In this document: positions 51,482-59,812 of the stretch, piece by piece
How positions within the stretch are numbered: position 1 is the stretch's first letter
Layout: the number at the start of each line of letters is the position of its first letter
DNA from: CAWCDJ01 sp963836015
Lineage (GTDB): Bacteria; Acidobacteriota; Terriglobia; Bryobacterales; Bryobacteraceae
Assembly (NCBI GenBank): GCA_963836015.1
Contig: CAWIIF010000002.1
Location: 806,001-870,000 of the forward strand
Direction: 5' to 3'
Length of the DNA: 64,000 bases
Notes under the pieces: model-generated
What the model was told of the DNA's origin: nothing
The model's input: only the letters and a program-made list of their open reading frames with translations
The model's database searches: none
Translations under genes and position numbers: made by a program

Positions 51482-52345
51482 ATGGCTGAATACGCGCACC
51501 CCGAAGTGCTGGTGTCTACCGAGTGGGTGGCCGGGCACGGCAGCGACCCGAACGTCAAGGTAGTGGAAGTCGACGTCGACACCAAGGCATACGACGAGGG
51601 GCACGTCCCCGGTGCCCTGGCGTGGGCCTGGAACACCCAGCTCTGCGATACGTTGCGCCGGGATATTTTGTCCAAAGAGCAGTTCGAGACGTTGATGTCG
51701 TCCTCCGGCATCACCCCCCAGACGACCCTCGTCATCTATGGCGACAACAACAACTGGTTCGCCGCCTGGGCTTTGTGGCAGGCCAAGATCTACGGCCACC
51801 GCGACGTCCGCCTGATGAACGGCGGCCGCAAAAAGTGGCTCTCCGAAGGCCGCGAGCTTTCCACCGAAAAGCCGTCCGTCCAGCCCGCCAACTATCAGGC
51901 GAAGCAGCCCGACCTCTCGCTCCGCGCCTTCCTGCCGCAGGTGCAGAAGGCCTCCGCCGAGCGCGCCGCCTCCCTGGTGGATGTGCGCAGCCCGCAGGAA
52001 TTCACCGGCGAGATCCTGGCGCCCCCCGGACTTCCCGAAACCTGCCAGCGCGGCGGCCACGTCCCCGGAGCGCGCAGCATCCCGTGGAGCAAGGCCTGCA
52101 ACGAGGACGGCACATTCAAATCGGCCAATGAGTTGAAAGCACTCTATGGCGGCGAAGGCGTCGACGGCTCCAAACCCGTGATCGCCTACTGCCGCATCGG
52201 CGAGCGTTCCAGCCACACCTGGTTCGTGCTGAAATACCTGCTCGGCTTCGGCAACGTCACCAATTACGACGGCAGCTGGACCGAGTGGGGCAATCTCGTC
52301 GGAGCTCCCGTCGAGCGAGGCGCCGCCGCTGCTGCGAAAGGGTAA
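51482..52345 (+). CDS. Tandem-rhodanese sulfurtransferase
   Basis: 287 residues, two rhodanese domains. The first (about 8-130) has VPGALAWAWNTQL and VIYGDNNNWFAAW and lacks the active cysteine, as usual. The second (about 150-275) has SLVDVRSPQEFTGE, RGGHVPGARSIPW and the catalytic loop IAYCRIGERSSHTW with C237. The CRxGxRS/T-type loop points to thiosulfate:cyanide sulfurtransferase rather than the mercaptopyruvate enzyme. GAGGAGAACAATC before the ATG is a strong ribosome-binding site. No signal peptide. Confidence 0.93.
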   Translation: MAEYAHPEVLVSTEWVAGHGSDPNVKVVEVDVDTKAYDEGHVPGALAWAWNTQLCDTLRRDILSKEQFETLMSSSGITPQTTLVIYGDNNNWFAAWALWQAKIYGHRDVRLMNGGRKKWLSEGRELSTEKPSVQPANYQAKQPDLSLRAFLPQVQKASAERAASLVDVRSPQEFTGEILAPPGLPETCQRGGHVPGARSIPWSKACNEDGTFKSANELKALYGGEGVDGSKPVIAYCRIGERSSHTWFVLKYLLGFGNVTNYDGSWTEWGNLVGAPVERGAAAAAKG

Positions 52346-52348
52346 CGC

Positions 52349-52573
52349 TTGAAAGCCGAAGAATACCAGGAACGAAAACTCGAGCTGGCCGGCTGGCCGG
52401 TGAACATTTCAAGCTACCGCCTCGGCGCCGAATGGCACGCCAAGGCCGACAACGTCTCTCCCGGGGCCGGCCTCTGCCGTACCACCGGCTCCACGCGCGA
52501 TGAGGCCGAGCAGAAAGCCGTCAAGCGCGCCGAAGAGCTCCTGGCCCGCACGCGCCGCCACCCCGTATCCTGA
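52349..52573 (+). CDS. Small conserved-looking protein downstream of the sulfurtransferase
   Basis: 74 residues, TTG start three bases after the rhodanese stop. The compact sequence (LAGWPVNISSYRLGAEWHAK, then TRDEAEQKAVKRAEELLA) is beta strands followed by one long helix, with two cysteine/histidine residues (EWHAK, GLCRTT). Similar short proteins built of an xxWPVxxxSYxLGxxxxxKxDNxxPGA-like pattern occur in relatives. Function unknown; tight coupling to the sulfurtransferase suggests a partner role. Confidence 0.7.
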   Translation: MKAEEYQERKLELAGWPVNISSYRLGAEWHAKADNVSPGAGLCRTTGSTRDEAEQKAVKRAEELLARTRRHPVS

Positions 52574-52581
52574 TTCATGGC

Positions 52582-52599
52582 GCAGGCCTCCCGGCCTGC
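52582..52599. repeat. Palindromic repeat unit shared with 5367-5384
   Basis: GCAGGCCTCCCGGCCTGC, identical in all 18 bases to the unit at 5367-5384. It lies between the stop at 52573 and the convergent gene end at 52726. Here only one unit is present, so it can form just a short self-complementary stem. Confidence 0.6.
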
Positions 52600-52630
52600 G
52601 CTCCTACTCAACCCCACGCCCGCTCGATCG
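52600..52630. repeat. 31-base repeat shared with the end of the epimerase gene
   Basis: GCTCCTACTCAACCCC... matches 56509-56539 with two mismatches. The second copy spans the last codons and stop of the epimerase gene, so this one may be the decayed end of a related gene or a dispersed repeat. The rest of the gap to 52726 shows nothing recognisable. Confidence 0.5.
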
Positions 52631-52725
52631 TGCTTCACGAAGGGGATCCGGGCCGGCCTGGCGCGTTCCCCCTCGCCTTCGACCGGTATGACTCAAGGTC
52701 CGTCTGACGCCTGCCACACAATTAC

Positions 52726-55700
52726 TCATTTGGCCGCGCGGAATGCCACCATCTGCATGCCCCACATCTGACCGCTGTGCGTCGCAGTCGCGGCATAAGC
52801 ACCGATCGAGCCGGCGCTCCGGTCCTCCGTGATGTTGCCGTACGCCCGGTCTCGTGAAACAAAACCCGAACCCGCCGCAGTCACTACACTGTCTGACACT
52901 CCCGCGCCAAAGATCAAATCATTGGCGCTCGTCGTGGTAGCGGTGCCGCTGTTCAATGCCGCCGAAGACCCGCTCGCTGATGTCGTGACGTCAACTGGAT
53001 TGATTGAACTAATTCCGGTGTACTCATGCACGTAGACGGTACCAAAGGAGGTGACTGGCGTCCGAAACGCAGCAGTGACCGTGTCCGTGCCGCCCGCAAT
53101 ATTCGTAGCGTAGAAGATCTGGGCGCTGTATCCGTTACCCCAGCTTACAGGTACGCCGACGTTTACAAACGTATCGCCGCGGGAATCCGTCACCACGACA
53201 CTGCCGGCATTGTTCCAAATTACATAGACCACAAGCGTATTCCCAGCAAGCGTCGGGGCATTGAGAGTAACGGACGTGCTTGCTCCGCTGGACTTCTGAT
53301 TGTTATTGACCTGGACAAACGTTGGTGCCGTAAGCACAGCAGACGTCGTCGTGACGGCAAGTTGCTGCGACTGGGGAGACACATTATTGGAACCATCATA
53401 TGCCGCAACTGTATAGACATAAGTCGTTGAAGCGGCTAACCCGGTGTCGACATAGCTCGGCGACGTCGTGGTTGCCACCCGGGTGCCGTCGCGGAATATC
53501 TGATATCCCACAACCGCAACATTGTCGCTGGATGGGGTCCAAGAAACGGTTACAGTCGTCGAGCCTATGTTCGAGGTCTGAAGGCCGGCAGGGACTGAGG
53601 GAGGTGTCGTGTCTAGGGTGGAGGACGTCGCCGCTGTTACGAGCGCAGATTGGGTCGATATATTCCCCGCCGCATCGAAGGCAGAAACAGCATAGGTGTA
53701 TTGAATACCAACACTCACTGTCGTATCGGAGAAGGTGGCACTAGTAGTCGTCGCTATTTGATTGTTGTTTCGGAACACTTGGTAGCCGGCGACAGCTACA
53801 TTGTCAGTGGCAGCGGTCCAGCTCAGATTGATTTGGGAGGACGAGACGGCCACCGCGCTCAGGTTACCTGGAGTTGACGGCGGAGTCGTATCGCTCCTCA
53901 ATCCATCCGAGGCCGAAAATGATGAAAAGCCGAAATCCGAATTCGTGGAACTGCTGCCGCCTTGGATGTAGAATCCCATCCCTGGAGCTCCACCCGTATA
54001 GGTGGAATCGGTGACCGAGAACATCGCCACTCCGTTCTTATAGGCGGTGATCACTCCTCCTACATTCGCGCCCTTCAGCACGTCACCGTTAACGCAGCCG
54101 ACCCCCGTGCCATTCAACATCGTGAAGCTGCCTAGGACGCCGTTCCAGCGGACGATCTGCATGTAGGGATTGCCGGGTTTTACACTGCAGTTGATTTCGT
54201 ACCCGGTAATAGAGTGCGCACTGATCGTGGTGTGGAGGCGCACCTCCACCTCCTCAAACTGCGTAGTGTCCGAGCTAACAACCCTCACTGTAGCCTGGGC
54301 CGTCTGGTCAGGCCCCCAGGAACCCGTAAGAACGCAAGTGGAGTCATCATAATTGACAGTCGCGGGCTGCGTTCCAAATGCCAATCCCGGAGTCTTGCGG
54401 CAATCGTGCCAGTCTAGTCCCGTCGTACCCCCGTTGATCCACTCTCCGCTTTCGGATAAGGGGTTCTCCGTACCGGTGAAGTTAGTGCTGTAAGGCGTGA
54501 GTGAACCATTGCTGACCGTGACGGTTACCCCGGATGAGACGGTGACATTGCCGGCTGCATCCCGGGCGGCGGCAGTCAGAAGATGCGAAGCGTTTGTGCT
54601 TTGGCTGGTATCCCAACTGCTGAAGTAAGGGGAAGTGGTAACCTCCGCCCCCAAATTCGCACCATCGAGCTTGAACTGGACACCGGTTACTCCCACATTG
54701 TCGGCGGCGTTGGCGGCGATGGTCGTTATGCCGGAGACAGTCTGATTGTTTGCCGGCGACGTGATGGACACGGTTGGGGCTTGGGTGGCCGCGGTAGTTG
54801 TGGCACTTACCGGTGCTGTTTGGGCCGAATTGTTGCCTGCCACGTCAGAAGCGCCGACAGTGTAGGAGTATGTAGTCGAGGCCGCAAGACCGGTGTCGGC
54901 CCATGAGGTCACCCCAGCCGCCGTGGTGCCAATGCGAATCCCGTTCCGGTAAACGCCGTAGGTTATCTGACTTGGCGCATCATCCGGATCGGTGGAAGCA
55001 GTCCATGACAAAGTGATTTGTGAAGAGGAAAGGACGGCCGGCGAAAGCCCCGTAGGCACCGTGGGAGGCGTTGTGTCAACAGTTCCGCTCGCCGCGCCCT
55101 TAAATGCAACCATCTGCATGGCCCACGCGCCACTGCGGTTGCTTGCGGTCGCACTGTAGGAGCCTGCCGCAGAAACGATCCTGTCTTCGCTCATGTTTCC
55201 ATGCGACGTAGCACGTGCCGTGTAGCCGGTACCCGGGCTCGTTACAGACGTCGCCGATACACCTCCAGCAAAAAGCAGGTCCGTGTCGTTGCTTGTTGTG
55301 GCAGCTCCGCTATTCAGAGATCCGGACGTACCGGCTGCTGCGGCTGTCACATCGATCGGTGCTGCTTGAAGCACGCCGGTGTATTCATGTGCGTATATAA
55401 TGCCAAATGACTTGATGGTGGTGCCAAACGTTACGCCCACCGTGTCGGCGCCGCTGCTACGGTTGATCGTATAGAATATCTGGGCGCTGTAGCGACCATT
55501 ACTCCATCGAGTAGCTCCCACTGCGCTGGCGTATATATTTCCAAGAGAATCGGAAACAGAGGCAATACCCGCATTATCCCAGATGAGGTAGACGACAAGT
55601 AGATTGCCGGCACTTGGGGGAGACTTAAATGTTACGCTGGCTGCCTTCCCTGAAGTAACTTGCTGATCTCTCTCTTGAATAAACGTTGGTCTGGTGGCGC

Positions 55701-55830
55701 AAGGCGCAACGCTCACTGTAGGAAGGAGGAGAGCTAACCACATAAGGTAGCCGGGAACGTTTCCAAAACCGGCCGCCGCACGACGGCAGGCCTCGGTTAC
55801 AGTGCACGCTTCAGGCGATTGAGTTGTCAT
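52726..55830 (-). CDS. Large secreted multi-domain protein (fibronectin type III, Ig-like and duplicated end domains)
   Basis: 1034 residues from the ATG at 55830; an ATG at 55869 adds 13. A hydrophobic leader (YLMWLALLLPTVSVAPCA) is followed by: end domain A (about 50-250, with GNLLVVYLIWDNAG, MQMVAFKGA), FN3 (258-350), an Ig-like Big domain (SITSPANNQTVSG, 358-440), a jelly-roll-like domain (about 450-645), two FN3 domains (655-840) and end domain B (845-1034, GNTLVVYVIWNNAG, MQMVAFRAA), a second copy of A. All parts are extracellular binding or structural types; no catalytic motif is seen. Base composition is clearly AT-richer than its neighbours, which suggests transfer or relaxed codon use. 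No sorting signal at the C terminus. Confidence 0.82.
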   Translation of the reverse strand: MTTQSPEACTVTEACRRAAAGFGNVPGYLMWLALLLPTVSVAPCATRPTFIQERDQQVTSGKAASVTFKSPPSAGNLLVVYLIWDNAGIASVSDSLGNIYASAVGATRWSNGRYSAQIFYTINRSSGADTVGVTFGTTIKSFGIIYAHEYTGVLQAAPIDVTAAAAGTSGSLNSGAATTSNDTDLLFAGGVSATSVTSPGTGYTARATSHGNMSEDRIVSAAGSYSATASNRSGAWAMQMVAFKGAASGTVDTTPPTVPTGLSPAVLSSSQITLSWTASTDPDDAPSQITYGVYRNGIRIGTTAAGVTSWADTGLAASTTYSYTVGASDVAGNNSAQTAPVSATTTAATQAPTVSITSPANNQTVSGITTIAANAADNVGVTGVQFKLDGANLGAEVTTSPYFSSWDTSQSTNASHLLTAAARDAAGNVTVSSGVTVTVSNGSLTPYSTNFTGTENPLSESGEWINGGTTGLDWHDCRKTPGLAFGTQPATVNYDDSTCVLTGSWGPDQTAQATVRVVSSDTTQFEEVEVRLHTTISAHSITGYEINCSVKPGNPYMQIVRWNGVLGSFTMLNGTGVGCVNGDVLKGANVGGVITAYKNGVAMFSVTDSTYTGGAPGMGFYIQGGSSSTNSDFGFSSFSASDGLRSDTTPPSTPGNLSAVAVSSSQINLSWTAATDNVAVAGYQVFRNNNQIATTTSATFSDTTVSVGIQYTYAVSAFDAAGNISTQSALVTAATSSTLDTTPPSVPAGLQTSNIGSTTVTVSWTPSSDNVAVVGYQIFRDGTRVATTTSPSYVDTGLAASTTYVYTVAAYDGSNNVSPQSQQLAVTTTSAVLTAPTFVQVNNNQKSSGASTSVTLNAPTLAGNTLVVYVIWNNAGSVVVTDSRGDTFVNVGVPVSWGNGYSAQIFYATNIAGGTDTVTAAFRTPVTSFGTVYVHEYTGISSINPVDVTTSASGSSAALNSGTATTTSANDLIFGAGVSDSVVTAAGSGFVSRDRAYGNITEDRSAGSIGAYAATATHSGQMWGMQMVAFRAAK

Positions 55831-55869
55831 AGCAAACTGATTCCATTTTTGGGCCTGATTTCTGGTCAT

Positions 55870-56342
55870 TGGTGACGCGACTCAGGCGATCGGCACATCT
55901 TCGATGTAGCGGTTGAGCGTACCTCTTGTGAGTAATTTCCGAGGAAATCGTCGAGCCTCCGCCTCTCACCAATCGATTCACGGTACCGCTACCAGGAATG
56001 GCAAAGACTGAGCGGAACAGCAATCCTCAGAAGCCTTCCGAAAACGCCGCCGGGATTGCCCCGGTACGTAATCCGGTCGCGTATTGCAGTGAACCTCGAC
56101 TGTCCCTACGCAGTCTCTGCGCAGCAAATCCATGCAAGAGGAGCACCAAAGTCTCTGCTTATGTGGAATGCTCCGTCATTTCAATGGCTTACACGGTTTT
56201 GTGCTCTTCATCGAGACACGAGACACCGAAGGTGCGTGCAGAATCTTCTCATCGCGAGTGCAAAGTCGCGTAGAGGCCCCTTCTGGTTGGACGCAGTCGG
56301 CCGTGCTAGTCGGATTTCAGCTGCACTGGCCGGCGGGCCAGT
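55870..56342. other. Intergenic region, no gene recognised
   Basis: AT-richer sequence like the preceding gene. Open frames of up to about 90 codons on both strands lack ribosome-binding sites and resemble nothing. It probably holds the promoter of the large secreted protein. Confidence 0.4.
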
Positions 56343-56428
56343 AACCAGGTCGCGCGCAGGACCATCTCCACGTGCCGTCTCTGGTACGGCGCCACATCCT
56401 GTTTGCGGGAAAGCAGCGCGCGGGCCGG
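56343..56428 (-). pseudogene. Fossil of the 3' end of a gene related to 59813-60865
   Basis: On the minus strand the segment reads LLSRKQDVAPYQRRHVEMVL. The intact gene downstream ends with LLSRNQDVVLHQGTHVEMVL. At the DNA level the two segments (here and about 59836-59920, both minus-strand coding) align with roughly four in five bases identical. Only the 3' end is left, so a paralog was once here or was copied partially. Confidence 0.6.
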
Positions 56429-56516
56429 CCGATGTACCGTTGCCTTCGCCCTTTCCCGACCCGCCGCCCGCCGTCTTAACCCGCGTGACCGGCAGGCGAC
56501 CAGGGTTCGCTCCTAC

Positions 56517-57551
56517 TCAATCCCCCGCCCGCTCGATCGCCTCATCCTCCGCCGCATAATCGTACTTCGCGGGATCGATCCGCGGAGGGTTCGCATGCTC
56601 CCACTCCACCGTCCGCCGGAGCGCCTCCTCGCCCGCAACGGCCTCTGCATATCCCAGCTCGGCCCGAATGCGCGTCGAATCCGTGAACAGGTGCTGCTCG
56701 CACCGGTAAGGCTGAACCAGGTGCGCCGGCGCCTGCTCGCGCGGCACGGCCACCACCCGCCCCTTCCACCCCGCCACCGCGCCGACTCTCTCCGTCCACT
56801 CCATTTCGGTACAGAAGTCCTGCTCCGACACGTTGTACACCCGCCCCGCTGCGCCCTCCGACGTTGCGGCCAGCGCAATCGCCTGCGCGACATTCTCCAC
56901 GTACCCCCGGCAAGGCACGAAACCCGCGTAGCTCCGTTCGTGCAGGATGACGGCCCTTCCATCGTCCATGCGCTTCACCAGCGGATACAGGCGGTGCAGC
57001 GGATCCCCGGGGCCGTACACCATCGGCAGCCGCAGAATCGTCGCGGGCAGCCCGGGGTCCGAGCGGATCTCGCGCTCCACCTGCACCTTGTCGTACTCCG
57101 CGTCGATCCATGGAAACGCCGCCCGCGCCACCGCCAGCGCCTCCGGTGAATACGTCTGCGCCTGCGCGCGCAGCGCCGAATCTTCAGTTAACGGCACCGG
57201 CTCGAGCGGACCGTTATCCAGCCCGTGGAGCACCGCCATCGCGCGATAGACGTCCGCGCTGCTGATCGCCACGACGCGGCGGGCAAGGCCATGGAACACC
57301 TCGAGCGTCACCCGGGCCTGCGCCGAGCTGCTGAGAATCATGTCGATGGCGACTGTGGGCGACCAGCCGCGCAGCTGCTCGCGAAGCTCCCCCAGCGTCG
57401 CACGCTCACCCAGGAATTCGGTGACGCCCGCCAGGTCCGTCAGAGGAGTCTTGCCCCGATGGATGATGGCGACTTCGTGCCCCGCCCCCACCAGCTTCGT
57501 CACCACATGCCGTCCGATGAATCCGGTGCCGCCGACTGCGACGATTCTCAT
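56517..57551 (-). CDS. NAD-dependent epimerase/dehydratase-family protein (extended SDR)
   Basis: 344 residues. N-terminal MRIVAVGGTGFIGRHVV is the GxxGxxG nucleotide site. VVAISSADVYRAM supplies the catalytic serine region and AEYDKVQVE a degenerate YxxxK with the usual spacing (tyrosine and lysine separated by two rather than three residues, so the pair is doubtful). ATILRLPMVYGPGDPLHR is the family substrate-loop motif. It likely acts on a nucleotide-sugar or sugar-like substrate. The start is 45 bases from the divergent SIR2-TPR gene. The last codons overlap the 31-base repeat seen at 52600. Confidence 0.85.
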   Translation of the reverse strand: MRIVAVGGTGFIGRHVVTKLVGAGHEVAIIHRGKTPLTDLAGVTEFLGERATLGELREQLRGWSPTVAIDMILSSSAQARVTLEVFHGLARRVVAISSADVYRAMAVLHGLDNGPLEPVPLTEDSALRAQAQTYSPEALAVARAAFPWIDAEYDKVQVEREIRSDPGLPATILRLPMVYGPGDPLHRLYPLVKRMDDGRAVILHERSYAGFVPCRGYVENVAQAIALAATSEGAAGRVYNVSEQDFCTEMEWTERVGAVAGWKGRVVAVPREQAPAHLVQPYRCEQHLFTDSTRIRAELGYAEAVAGEEALRRTVEWEHANPPRIDPAKYDYAAEDEAIERAGD

Positions 57552-57596
57552 AGTCGTCTTCCTCCGGCTGACTCGTGATATCTTGTCTCACAATAC

Positions 57597-59678
57597 ATGA
57601 GCGAACCTCCCGTCCGGTGCCTCCCCGAAGCCGACACCGTCGAACAGATCGTCGAGACGGTCCAACAGGCCGGCGCCGGCGCGGCTCCCTTTGCCCTCGT
57701 CTTGGGGTCCGGATTCAGCCACGGCCTGGTGCCAACCGCCCGCGAATTGGTGGAACGCAGCCTGCCCCTGTGGATGAAGTCCCTTCAGGGCGGCGATACG
57801 TTTGAGAACCTGGGCAAAGCCCCCGCCGATACCCGCAACGCCATCGCCAGGGATTTCTGGCGGGCATTCGCAGCCAAAAACGCCAAGCGCGGCCTGAGCC
57901 TGCCCCTGGATCCGTCCACCGGGTTTCCACAAGACTATTCCGCCGCGTACCGGGCCGCCTTCGCGCCCGATTACAGCGGAGCCGTGGGCGAGCCGGCGCA
58001 AGCGCGCACGTTCCAGAGGGCGCTCATGCGCCTGGACCAGCCGCGCCTCAATGCCGCGCATTTCCTGCTGGCGTCGCTTCTCGGAGTCCAGCCCGGCAAG
58101 ACCCGCCGCAATGACCTGTTCAAAACCCGCGCCGCCTTTTCGCGCCTGATTCTTACCACCAACTTCGACCCGTTTCTCCAGACCGCCCTGCAGGCCGTCA
58201 ACCGCCTCTACTTCATGAGCGACACGCCGGAGCTAGGCGTAGGCGACGAGATCCTCGACGACCAGATCGACGCCATCCACCTGGTCTACCTCCACGGCAG
58301 CATCCATCGCCGCTCGCAGGCCGCCACCGACGAAGACATCCAGGCGCTCAAGGAGCGCAACGCGCGCACCCTGGCCCCCGTCCTCAAACGTCACGGCGTG
58401 ATCGTGCTGGGTTACAGCGGTTGGGACGACGCCATCGTCGAAGCGCTCGCCGCCTGCGACCGCTTCGATCACCGCCTCTATTGGTGCGGCCGCGAACCTG
58501 ACCCCCGTGCGCCGGGCGCCTTCGGCCCTCGCGTGCCGGACATCCTGCGCAAGCCGTCCGCCGTCTATGTCAACATCCGGACCGCCGGCCACTTCATGGC
58601 CCAGCTCCACACTCAACTGGTCCACGGCTTGCCTCGCCTTCTCCACAATCCGATCGGCCAGTTGCGCGAGATGCTGCAAACCATCGACCTGAACGAGCTG
58701 GAGCCTATGACTGCCGCGGCCGGCTCGGCCGGTCTGCTGCCATCCGATAGTTCCCGCCACGACGCTTTCGTGCGGGCGCAGCGGGTCGCCATCGAAAGAC
58801 TGTCGGGCGCCGAGAAATCGTTTCTCGATCCCGTTCCGGATCGTGCCCCCGCGTCCCCTGGTGCGACCTCGCAGATCTCCCAGCTGCACTCCTCCGCCGG
58901 AGTTGCCGCGGCCCTGGGCAACTACGAGGAGAGCATCAGGCTCTACACCCAGGCCCTCGACCTCGCGCCGGCGCCGGTCGACCAGAAAGCCGGCCTGTTG
59001 AATGATCGTGGTCTCGCGTTCTTCTTCTCTTCGAAGCTCGATTCGGCTGTGGAGGATTGGACTCGGGCCGCCGAGCTGGAGGGCGCCCCCGTGGAGCAGG
59101 TCGCCAAGGCGCTTTATAACCGGGCCGTCGCGTGGGGTCGGAAAGGCGAAACCGCCAAGGAACTGGACGACTACACCCGTCTCATCGAGCACGTGCCGGG
59201 CGCCCCTGTCGAGCATCTGGCCAAGGCGCTCTATAACCGCGCCGTCACGCTGAGCGACACCGGCGAAACCGACCGGGCGCTGGCGGATTACACGAGGATC
59301 ATCGAGCAGATGCCCGGCGTGCCCCTCCAGCAGGTGGCCAAAGCCCTCGCCGGCCGTGGGTGGGCCTACTATGAACGGCGAGACTACGCGGCTTTCCTGC
59401 GTGACACCGGAGCCGCCATTGGCAAGGAGCCGTCGCTCGATTTTGCCGCATTCGGCCTCGGCCTCGCGCTGTTATCGTGTGGAAGGGACGCTGACGCCCT
59501 GGTCGCCTACCGCCATGCCGCCGAGCGGTTTCCCCAAGGCATCGAGCAGCACGGCCTGTCTGACCTGAGAGACGCTCTCGAAACCTGGCTCACCGCCGAC
59601 CGCGCCCAGCCGGTCATTACACTCCTCGAATCCCTCTTGCCGCCCCCCGGACCAAAGAGTGAGAAGGCGTCGGTCTGA
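57597..59678 (+). CDS. SIR2-domain protein with C-terminal TPR repeats, candidate immune NADase
   Basis: 693 residues. The SIR2-like domain (about 30-330) has the nucleotide site FALVLGSGFSHGLVP, LTTN189FD, catalytic-type H233 in VYLHGSIH and VIVLGYSGWDDAIVEA (from G272). These are the landmarks of SIR2_2-type NADases of anti-phage systems such as Thoeris ThsA and the DSR proteins. Residues about 415-620 hold five TPR-like units; three are near-regular repeats of about 40 residues with EQVAKALYNRAVAWG / EHLAKALYNRAVTLS, a type found in sensor modules of stand-alone immune proteins. No membrane segment. It appears to be a single-gene system with no partner next to it. Defence is inferred from domains only. 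Confidence 0.85.
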   Translation: MSEPPVRCLPEADTVEQIVETVQQAGAGAAPFALVLGSGFSHGLVPTARELVERSLPLWMKSLQGGDTFENLGKAPADTRNAIARDFWRAFAAKNAKRGLSLPLDPSTGFPQDYSAAYRAAFAPDYSGAVGEPAQARTFQRALMRLDQPRLNAAHFLLASLLGVQPGKTRRNDLFKTRAAFSRLILTTNFDPFLQTALQAVNRLYFMSDTPELGVGDEILDDQIDAIHLVYLHGSIHRRSQAATDEDIQALKERNARTLAPVLKRHGVIVLGYSGWDDAIVEALAACDRFDHRLYWCGREPDPRAPGAFGPRVPDILRKPSAVYVNIRTAGHFMAQLHTQLVHGLPRLLHNPIGQLREMLQTIDLNELEPMTAAAGSAGLLPSDSSRHDAFVRAQRVAIERLSGAEKSFLDPVPDRAPASPGATSQISQLHSSAGVAAALGNYEESIRLYTQALDLAPAPVDQKAGLLNDRGLAFFFSSKLDSAVEDWTRAAELEGAPVEQVAKALYNRAVAWGRKGETAKELDDYTRLIEHVPGAPVEHLAKALYNRAVTLSDTGETDRALADYTRIIEQMPGVPLQQVAKALAGRGWAYYERRDYAAFLRDTGAAIGKEPSLDFAAFGLGLALLSCGRDADALVAYRHAAERFPQGIEQHGLSDLRDALETWLTADRAQPVITLLESLLPPPGPKSEKASV

Positions 59679-59725
59679 AGTTGAACCGCAAAGCAGGCAC
59701 TGCAAAACAGGGACTGGCATCGAAT

Positions 59726-59744
59726 TTTCGCCGCACTTGCGAAA
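59726..59744. terminator. Weak hairpin between convergent genes
   Basis: TTTCGC, a seven-base loop and GCGAAA form a 6-base stem flanked by short A/T runs, between the convergent stops at 59678 and 59813. It could serve both genes. Confidence 0.35.
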
Positions 59745-59812
59745 TATTCGTTGCCTGTACCTGGTTTGCCCTTTTGCGAAATCCGCTGCTGTGCCCCTTT
59801 GCGTGACCCAGC

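Noticed and set aside
56480..56520. A tRNA-like end (GGGTTCGCTCC) before the epimerase stop
   Set aside because: No acceptor, D or anticodon stem can be paired around it; it belongs to the repeat shared with 52600-52630.
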